A stretch of 64,000 bases of DNA, taken from NCBI GenBank assembly GCA_051453625.1, contig JBOZIK010000001.1:229242844-229306843 (forward strand), written 5' to 3'. How positions within the stretch are numbered: the first letter of the stretch is position 1; every line of letters begins with the position of its first letter. Source of the stretch: Welwitschia mirabilis (Eukaryota; Gnetophyta; Gnetopsida; Welwitschiales). The notes beneath the pieces are model-generated. The model was not told the DNA's origin. It searched no databases and saw only the letters and a program-made list of their open reading frames with translations. The position numbers and the translations under genes were made by a program. Below are positions 57,311 to 64,000 of the stretch, one piece after another.

Positions 57311-59458
57311 GATCAACTTAGAGAAGAAATATCTAAGAGAAAAGAAGCTGATGGAAAAGAACATTAAATAAGAACTGATGGAAATAGAAAATGAATCAGA
57401 AGAGCGATCTCTAGGTTTACTCAAACCTCCTTTTGAGTTTATTTTTTCTAAATTAGATTTTATTGATAAAAAACCTATAGAAGGAGAGAGCTAATCGACA
57501 ATTTCAAGTGCCTCCCATAAACAAAAAAAAGTTGTAGGATCTTCTACCCCTAATTCAAATCTTACCCTAAGGGAATTGTTAGCTAACAAGAAAAGAGAAA
57601 TTCAAACACCTTTTGACCTATCCCTAGGAGATGATTTTGAGCTTAAAAATTTACATGCCTACCCAACATTTAGTGAAGATGATGATGAGGATCTCCTTCA
57701 ACACATTAGAAATATTAAACAACTTATCCTCACCTCAGGAAATAAGAAGAAAAAAATAATGGATAGAATATATATGGTAATCTTTCCCATGACATTAAAG
57801 AGTAGGGCAAAACTTTGGCTAAAAACTATACCTCATAAAAGCTTAAAAACATGGGATCAAGTCTAGGAAACCTTTATAAATAGATTCATTAGTGAAAAAC
57901 TATGAGAAAAAGGAAAAAAAAGGTAACAAACTTTCAACAAAAACCAAATGAAGGTTATACCTCTACTTATGAACATTTCTCTATAGTAGTCCACTCTAAT
58001 CTAGTAGATGCCTTTTTAAGAGTAGAACAACTAGACTATTTTTATAGTGGATTGACNNNNNACCTAGAACAACTTGTAGATTTCTCTTGTAGTAGAAACC
58101 TCATGGACCTTACTTTAGAAGATGCCTAGACAAAATTAGAAGAACTTATGAAAGTTAGTAAAACTTGGTCAACACCTAAAGAAAATTAAATAGTAGGCTA
58201 ACTTATTAAAGACTTAAAAGAGATGAAACAACAAAAAGAGATAGAATCAAATTCTACAAATCCCATAAAAGATTTTATAACCACCTTGGAGAAGTATGCA
58301 GAAATTGTCTTAGATGCCAAAATAGCAACCAAAAGAAATGTTATGCAAACTTGTGAATTATGTGAAGATAATTNNNNNNNNNNNNNNNNNNNNNNNNNNN
58401 NNNNNNNNNNNNNNNNNNNNNNNNNNNNNNNNNNNNNNNNNNNNNNNNNNNNNNNNNNNNNNNNNNNNNNNNNCAACTCATTAAGGACTTAAAAGAGATT
58501 AAACAATAAAAATATGTAGAATATGATCCTACAAATCCCATAAAAGATTTACAATAATCTTAAAGACATATGCAAAAATGATCTTAGATGCTAAAATTAC
58601 AACTAAAATAAATGTTATGCAAACTTGTGAATTATGTGAAGATAATTATCATATCATTAAAAACCATCCTCTTTTATCAACATATAAAGAAAGAATTCAA
58701 GAAAAAGTTTTTTCTTTTAATCAATCATCTTAAAACTTCCATCAAGCACAACCAAGATTGAACACTCATTTTCAAAACAATCCTCAAACTTTTAGAAACT
58801 AATTTTAAAATATAAACTACCAACCAAGTTTATTCAATTACCAACATCAAAATGATCCAATAACAAACCTTGTGGATGAAATTAGAAGAAAAAATACCAA
58901 CTTTGAAAGATTAAATGCCAATATGGAAGACTTAATGAACATTCTTTAATAAACAATTTNNNNNNNNNNGGCAAATAAAAGACCTCAAGAAACTTTACCT
59001 ATATAGCCTTTACCAAACCCAAATAAACTAAGAAGAGATTATAAGGTTGTGATAAGAAGTGGATAAGAAATAAAACCTTCTTCTTGTAAACCTTCCACCT
59101 CTCAAAATAATGAAGGAAAAGAGGAAGAGAGTATTAAAATATTAAAAGATTACAACTTCTATTATCTTGGAAAAAAGAAAAAGAAAAAGAAAAATCCTTT
59201 CCAACAAACTGCTCCTTAGATGGATAGGCTTAATAATAATTCAAATTTTAATGATCACTTAAAATCCTTGATGAAAAATATAAGCATAAACTTACCTTTT
59301 TGGAAAGTTTTACAAGAAAGTCGAAGGTACTCAAAATCATAGAAAGACCTAATAAGAAGAAAACATAAATGAGTCATTCCTAGTCAGTCTTTCTTTCCCA
59401 ATCCCTCAAAAACTTAGTTTTACAAAAATCACACAAATTTAAAGATTCAGGAGCAGCT
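57311..59458 (+). pseudogene. Athila/Tat gag relic of the pol-less element
   Basis: The best frame includes FDLSLGDDFELKNLHAYP and EDLLQHIRNIKQ (57610-57725) and the capsid core IFPMTLKSRAKLWLKTIPHK then SLKTWDQV (57780-57866). After a stop, KKVTNFQQKPNEGYTSTYEH lies at 57917-57976. A DYFYSGL block (58033) and LEDA (58118) follow. Zinc-knuckle-like CELCEDN appears twice, at about 58353-58373 and 58630-58660, because a segment of about 180 bp is repeated around an N gap. The tail near 59240-59340 has FLESFTRKSK. Frameshifts and a few stops disable it, though less than in other copies. Confidence 0.88.
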
Positions 59459-60070
59459 ATGGGGAATGTTACTATCGAAAAAAATAAAAAGATTAGAAAA
59501 GCCTTGATTGACATTGGAGCAAGTGTTAATGTTATGCCACTTCACATTTGTAAGAGAATTGATTTGGAGGATAGAATAGAGCCTAATCTGGTTGTTTTAG
59601 AATTAGTAGATACATTAGTTAAGAAACCATTAGGTATCATTAAAGATTTGGTAATACAAATAGAAGAGGCTTGCTACCCCATAGATGTGATTATCATAGA
59701 AGTAAAGCATAACGGAGGATACCCTTTACTTATGGGTAGAGCCTTTTGTGTAACAACCCACTGCATCATTGATACAAGAGCAGAAACAATGAAATGTCAT
59801 TATGGAAATAGAATATTTACCATTAGAGTCTTTGATATAGCTGAGGAATATGTGGGTGATGATGATATGAACATTGAAGATATTGTCAAACCTACTTTAT
59901 TTTTACAACATCACCCCCTTGAAGAAAGAGAGATGAAATCAAATGAGTGTGTGCTTTATGATGAACAACTTAAGCATGAAAAAGAAATGAAACCTTTAGA
60001 AGGTAAGGAAGTCCAATTTCTAGATTCACACCTTGAGGGAGATTATCCATTTCATAAGCCAAAAATTTAA
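59459..60070 (+). CDS. Retropepsin-like aspartic protease frame, uninterrupted
   Basis: 203 codons without a stop. The catalytic block is KALIDIGASVNVMPLHI at residues about 15-31, with Asp-Ile-Gly in place of the commoner Asp-Leu-Gly. LGIIKDLVIQIEEACYPIDV (about 61-80) is the flap region. YPLLMGRAFCVTTHCIIDT (about 88-106) is the C-terminal block usually written PLILGRPFLAT. A charged tail follows, ending FHKPKI. In intact elements the enzyme would cut the Gag-Pol precursor in particles. The ATG at 59459 is probably not the true start: upstream codons FKDSGAA are in frame and belong to the conserved KDPG block, so it is the tail of a gag-pro frame broken farther left. Function is doubtful, but the frame is intact. 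Homologues: 55756-55240 (-) and 33045-33260 (+). Confidence 0.85.
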   Translation: MGNVTIEKNKKIRKALIDIGASVNVMPLHICKRIDLEDRIEPNLVVLELVDTLVKKPLGIIKDLVIQIEEACYPIDVIIIEVKHNGGYPLLMGRAFCVTTHCIIDTRAETMKCHYGNRIFTIRVFDIAEEYVGDDDMNIEDIVKPTLFLQHHPLEEREMKSNECVLYDEQLKHEKEMKPLEGKEVQFLDSHLEGDYPFHKPKI

Positions 60071-60699
60071 AATTATAATTTGAATTTGGATTAGAAAAAT
60101 ATTTTCAATGGACATGAAGGTAATTTTCTTTGTAATATTCCAAATAAAACTCTTACATTCAATAAAAATCTTTTACCTAAGTTACCATTTCTCTCCCCTT
60201 TGACTTTAAAAATTTATGCTTTAATTTGATATCATAGAGTGCTCTTCATTACTCCTCTTTTCATCAAATTTATTTTATATGAAAATAATTGTACATTACT
60301 TATGTTATATTAACTGGTAAATTTTTGATTTGAACCTTATTTCTCTGAAAATCATGAGACCAAAATAGATCGTTGAACTTTCCTTCTTTTCTTTCAATAA
60401 AAGTGTGTTATAGATTTAGGATTTTGAATAAAATTTGCTTGCCTTGCTATTTTTTTTTCATTTTTTGATTTTGAAAGTCTCTGTTTTCATTTTCTGTTTT
60501 CAGTTTTATTTCTGTCTATAGTATCTATCTTCTATTTTTCATAATAATAATCTATTATCTTCTATGTCGTCCCGACAACAAGGTGGACAAAAATCAATTT
60601 TGTTAATTTTTTCAGCTTTTTGATAAAATTTTTGTGTTTTCTAATAATTTTCTATTTTTCTTCCTCTATAGTCCTCTCTATCATCTGGATAATGATTAG
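60071..60699 (+). other. Post-protease spacer where pol should begin
   Basis: Contains a few in-frame fragments after the stop, then T-rich, non-coding sequence similar to the leader, a perfect TGTCG-TCC-CGACA hairpin at 60563-60575, and no RT motif. It has no N. Confidence 0.75.
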
Positions 60700-61236
60700 G
60701 ATGATAATCAATAAAGTGTTCATTTTTGTTTTTTGTTATTTAAGAAAATACATTTTGAGATTTTTGACTTCACTACTTAAGAATTTTAAGAAGTTGATAG
60801 GAAAAATCCATAATTACATGATCAAACTATCTAAATTTTCTCTTAGCTATTTTCTTTGGAGGTTATTATGATATTACTTAATCATTTTTCAAACTTCACT
60901 TATGTATTTATTTCCATGACTAGTCTTCTGACTTCGGCGACTTAGTGGTAATATTGGATTCACTTAATCTTAGGACATTTACACATCTATAAACTTTAAT
61001 TTGAAGGAGGATGCTTTATTTTTAATGTTTTTCTTAATGGTGAAAAGATCTTAGATTATTTGAGAGTGTTCTTTTCTATCTTAGTCTTATGACTTTTACC
61101 TTTTTCTTTTGGAGTATTCGATTATATAAAAGGTTTTATTTCTTAAAAAAAAAAAAAAGAAAAAAGAGATAGAGGGAGGGAGGGGTGGAGGGAGGGGAAG
61201 AGATATAGGGAGGGAAAAATGGGCACGGGCGGGGAG

Positions 61237-61286
<50 letters not shown>

Positions 61287-62768
61287 GAGAGAGAGACAAT
61301 TATATTTTATATTTGTTCTATCNNNNNNNNNNNNNNNNNNNNNNNNNNNNNNNNNNNNNNNNNNNNNNNNNNNNNNNNNNNNNNNNNNNNNNNNNNNNNN
61401 NNNNNNNNNNNNNNNNNNNNNNNNNNNNNNNNNNNNNNNNNNNNNNNNNNNNNNNNNNNNNNNNNNNNNNNNNNNNNNNNNNNNNNNNNNNNNNNNNNNN
61501 NNNNNNNNNNNNNNNNNNNNNNNNNNNNNNNNNNNNNNNNNNNNNNNNNNNNNNNNNNNNNNNNNNNNNNNNNNNNNNNNNNNNNNNNNNNNNNNNNNNN
61601 NNNNNNNNNNNNNNNNNNNNNNNNNNNNNNNNNNNNNNNNNNNNNNNNNNNNNNNNNNNNNNNNNNNNNNNNNNNNNNNNNNNNNNNNNNNNNNNNNNNN
61701 NNNNNNNNNNNNNNNNNNNNNNNNNNNNNNNNNNNNNNNNNNNNNNNNNNNNNNNNNNNNNNNNNNNNNNNNNNNNNNNNNNNNNNNNNNNNNNNNNNNN
61801 NNNNNNNNNNNTATGCATTTATTTCTATTACTAGTTTTTTGACTTAAGCATTTTAGTGGTAAGATTGGATTCATCGAATCTTAGGACATTCACAAGTCCA
61901 TGAACTTTAATTAAAGGAAGATGCTTTATTTTTGATGTTTTCTCAATGGTTAAAAGGTTTTATATTATTTAAAGAGTGTTCTTTTTTGTCTTAAACTCAT
62001 GACTTTTACCTTTGTCTTTTGGAATGTCTGATCATGTAGAATGTTATTTTGTCTTTATATAAAAAAAGTNNNNNNNNNNNNNNNNNNNNNNNNNNNNNNN
62101 NNNNNNNNNNNNNNNNNNNNNNNNNNNNNNNNNNNNNNNNNNNNNNNNNNNNNNNNNNNNNNNNNNNNNNNNNNNNNNNNNNNNNNNNNNNNNNNNNNNN
62201 NNNNNNNNNNNNNNNNNNNNNNNNNNNNNNNNNNNNNNNNNNNNNNNNNNNNNNNNNNNNNNNNNNNNNNNNNNNNNNNNNNNNNNNNNNNNNNNNNNNN
62301 NNNNNNNNNNNAATAAAATGTTGATTTTTATTTTTTGTTATGTTAAGAAAATGCATTTTTATGGCTATATTGAGATTTTTGACTTGATTACTTAAAAATT
62401 GCAGGAATGGACAAAAATTGGAATTTCACGAGCAAACCATATGAATTTTCTCTTAGCTTTTTCTTTTGAAAGATTATTATGGCATTAGTTGATCATTTTT
62501 CAAACTTAACTTATGCATTTATTTCTATTACTAGTTTTTTGACTTGAGCATTTTAGTGGTAAGATTGGATTCACTGAATCTTAGGACATTCACAAGTCCA
62601 TGAACTTTAATTAAAGGAAGATGCTTTATTTTTGATGTTTTCTTAATGGTTAAAAGGTTTTAGATTATTTAAAGAGTGTTCTTTTTTGTCTTAAACTCAT
62701 GACTTTCACCTTTGTCTTTTGGAATGTTTGATCATGTAGAATGTTATTTTGTTTTTATATTAAAAAAA
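60700..62768 (+). repeat. Tandem repeat array in the 3' UTR
   Basis: Three copies of one unit: 60700-61145, the right part at 61812-62069, and 62312-62768. Shared blocks: TTTTGTTAT...TTAAGAAAAT, TTGAGATTTTTGACTT, AATTTTCTCTTAGCT, TATGCATTTATTTCTATTAC, GGATTCA..GAATCTTAGGACATT, and TTTATTTTTGATGTTTT. The last two are nearly identical over 250 bp and 700 bp apart. Two N gaps (61323-61811 and 62070-62311) prevent a true count. The minus-strand relatives have this unit once. Open frames here are not coding. Confidence 0.85.
61155..61300 (+). repeat. Purine tract with GA microsatellite
   Basis: A poly-A run (61145-61158), a G-rich GGGA repeat (61171-61197), then about 29 GA units at 61240-61297 with one CA interruption. 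Open frames of Ser-Leu or Arg-Glu repeats on the two strands come from this tract. It follows the first repeat unit and runs up to a gap. Confidence 0.9.
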
Positions 62769-63706
62769 GTGTAAAATAAAGACCATGATGTTTTATATTT
62801 ATAATATGTCAAAAAACATGATCATCATGATGTCCTACTATAAGTACACCAGATCAAATACTTTTAAGAGGAGCCTTTGGCAGTGTAATATGGTAGCTAT
62901 GAGAACTTCACTGGGAGGTTNNNNNNNNNNNCTTCGTGGGTTCTTACTTCTCTGACTGTGGTTGCACTCCCCTCATCATGGATAATAAAGTTGTATTTAA
63001 ACTTTAAAGCTATGGAATCTGTGGTATTCCTAGTGTCATCAGAGATATTTCTTGTTTTCTAGACTCTTAGTCTTTGCACATGATCATTTCATTGCTTGAG
63101 ATTTGGATGCTTGTTTTGAGATGTCGATAGAAAAGTTTATTTTTGAATAATTCTTTGGCCTAATCATTCATTGTTTAAAGCATATTACTCTAGCATCATC
63201 ATAATCAATACTTTATCAAATGGAACTTTTTTACATTAAGTCATGCATTTTTCATATCAAGTGATGTTATGATTTATTTCATAGGAATTTGGTAGGTTAA
63301 AATGTTAGATTGGTAAGCTATATTTTGTTTATATTATCTATGTCCATCCTTTTTTTTTGTGATTTGGTTAGTTATTTTAAAGTCATTACCATATTTTCTT
63401 AGTATGTTTTCCTTGTTCAAGTTTTCAATAAAAGATGATATATTGCTTAGATAAATCTTTCTTAATAAATTTGTATTATTTTTTAGATTTTGGTGGTTGT
63501 AAATCACTGCTCATGTCCTTTTTGTAATGAAATATTTTTTTTCTTTACTTGTTAGAATATTTCCTATATTTATATTTTTCAAATCTGACATTACCTAGCT
63601 TTGCACTTTATTTTAAAAATTGTCCTCATTCTCACTATTTTTTACCTACCTTCTCACTTCCATCTATTTTCTTTGCTTTATTTTCTAATATGGAATGTAT
63701 TGCTTT
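62769..63706 (+). other. 3' UTR after the repeat array
   Basis: Inverted match to 46866-47860 and 49700-51060: GTAGCTATG..AACT(T/C)CACTGGGAGGTT near 62890, CTTTAAAGCTATGG near 63001, GTCATCAGAG near 63036. A short gap lies at 62921-62931. Non-coding. The 100-codon open frame at 63549-63851 is spurious. Confidence 0.75.
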
Positions 63707-63708
63707 TT

Positions 63709-63720
63709 CTTTGGGGGGAG
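63709..63720 (+). promoter_or_regulatory. Polypurine tract of the pol-less element
   Basis: CTTTGGGGGGAG before the LTR start. The block repeats after the 100-N gap as CTTTGGGGGAAG at 63944-63955. Confidence 0.8.
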
Positions 63721-64000
63721 TAGAGATCCATTTTTCATGGCNNNNNNNNNNNNNNNNNNNNNNNNNNNNNNNNNNNNNNNNNNNNNNNNNNNNNNNNNNN
63801 NNNNNNNNNNNNNNNNNNNNNNNNNNNNNNNNNNNNNNNNNTTTATTTTAAAAATTGTCCTCATTCTCACTATTTTTTACCTACCTTCTCACTTCAATCT
63901 ATTTTCTTTGTTTTATTTTCCAATATGGAATGTATTGCTTTTTCTTTGGGGGAAGTAGAGATCCATTTTTCATGGCTTATTTTTAAAAATTTTTTAACTT
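63721..64000 (+). repeat. Start of the 3' LTR, doubled around a gap
   Basis: TAGAGATCCATTTTTCATGG begins the LTR, alignable to the start of the minus-strand LTR at 46851. About 130 bp of UTR, polypurine tract and LTR start are repeated at 63842-63976 after a 100-N gap. The LTR runs off the window. Confidence 0.75.

Larger units (their letters stand above)
55757..64000 (+). mobile_element. Athila/Tat family II element lacking RT, RNase H and integrase
   Basis: 5' LTR (left end cut), tRNA-Asp primer site, leader, gag, protease, then a long 3' region with tandem repeats, polypurine tract and the start of a 3' LTR at the window edge. Between the protease end (60070) and the 3' UTR repeat (60700) there are only about 630 bp, with no RT, RNase H or integrase. 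No N gap lies there, so the absence is real. N gaps farther right (61323-61811, 62070-62311) are too short for pol and lie within the repeat array. It would depend on an autonomous relative such as that at 49271-55756. Confidence 0.85.

Noticed and set aside
61096-61299. Open frames of Ser-Leu or Arg-Glu repeats
   Set aside because: They are translations of the GA microsatellite and purine tract, not genes.
354-64000. Host genes, tRNA, rRNA or microRNA precursors
   Set aside because: No exon-like conserved protein outside transposon families, and no tRNA or rRNA signature seen by eye on either strand. tRNAscan-SE and a protein search would be decisive.

Overview
This is A+T-rich, heavily repetitive nuclear DNA from a seed plant, most likely an angiosperm. 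I assign it from its element content: Ty3/gypsy chromovirus (Tekay/Del-like) with roughly 4-kb LTRs, non-chromovirus Ty3/gypsy of the Athila/Tat group with tRNA-Asp-type primer sites, Ty1/copia resembling the Sirevirus lineage, and one LINE. I see no host gene, tRNA, rRNA, CRISPR array or prokaryotic system. Nearly every reading frame is a decayed transposon frame with many stops. Many losses are C-to-T or G-to-A changes, as expected from deamination in methylated heterochromatin. The species cannot be told from the sequence.

Layout, left to right. 354-1764: Athila/Tat-type LTR (family I, + strand). 2110-3930: LINE reverse transcriptase relic (+). 4870-5790: fragment of Tekay LTR (-). 5788-8667: Athila/Tat gag, protease and RT (-). 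8668-22075: a Tekay element (+) with a long 5' LTR (itself split by a family I LTR, -), a leader with a 43-bp minisatellite, gag, pol with chromodomain remnant, and a shortened 3' LTR. 22076-24102: an inverted Tekay LTR tail-to-tail with that 3' LTR. 24103-28146: a nearly complete 4.04-kb Tekay LTR (+). 28150-31044: Athila/Tat gag, primer site and family I LTR (-). 31045-32249: unassigned. 32250-44790: an Athila/Tat element (+) cut inside its protease by a copia element (33261-41554), with a 5-bp target duplication. 44950-45385: orphan copia RNase H (+).

45386-55756 holds two copies, in the same orientation (-), of an Athila/Tat element with family II LTRs: LTR + 3' UTR + integrase end, then LTR part + UTR + integrase + RNase H + RT + protease. 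55757-64000 is a + strand relative with 5' LTR, tRNA-Asp primer site, leader, gag and protease. It lacks RT, RNase H and integrase, and carries an expanded 3' UTR repeat array, a polypurine tract and the start of a 3' LTR. Its 203-codon protease frame is the longest uninterrupted frame I can assign to a known protein family.

The elements do not act as a pathway. They form a nested stack whose order can be partly read: the copia is younger than its Athila/Tat target, and a family I LTR is younger than the Tekay LTR it splits. I did not find a convincing undescribed system. The best leads are the gag-protease-only element with its amplified 3' UTR unit, the inverted Tekay LTR pair, and the transition-dominated decay of primer sites. 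Gap runs of N interrupt many features, and several 100-N gaps are flanked by duplicated sequence, so local copy numbers must be read with care. Coordinates of degenerate elements are approximate. All similarity statements rest on reading by eye, not on database searches.
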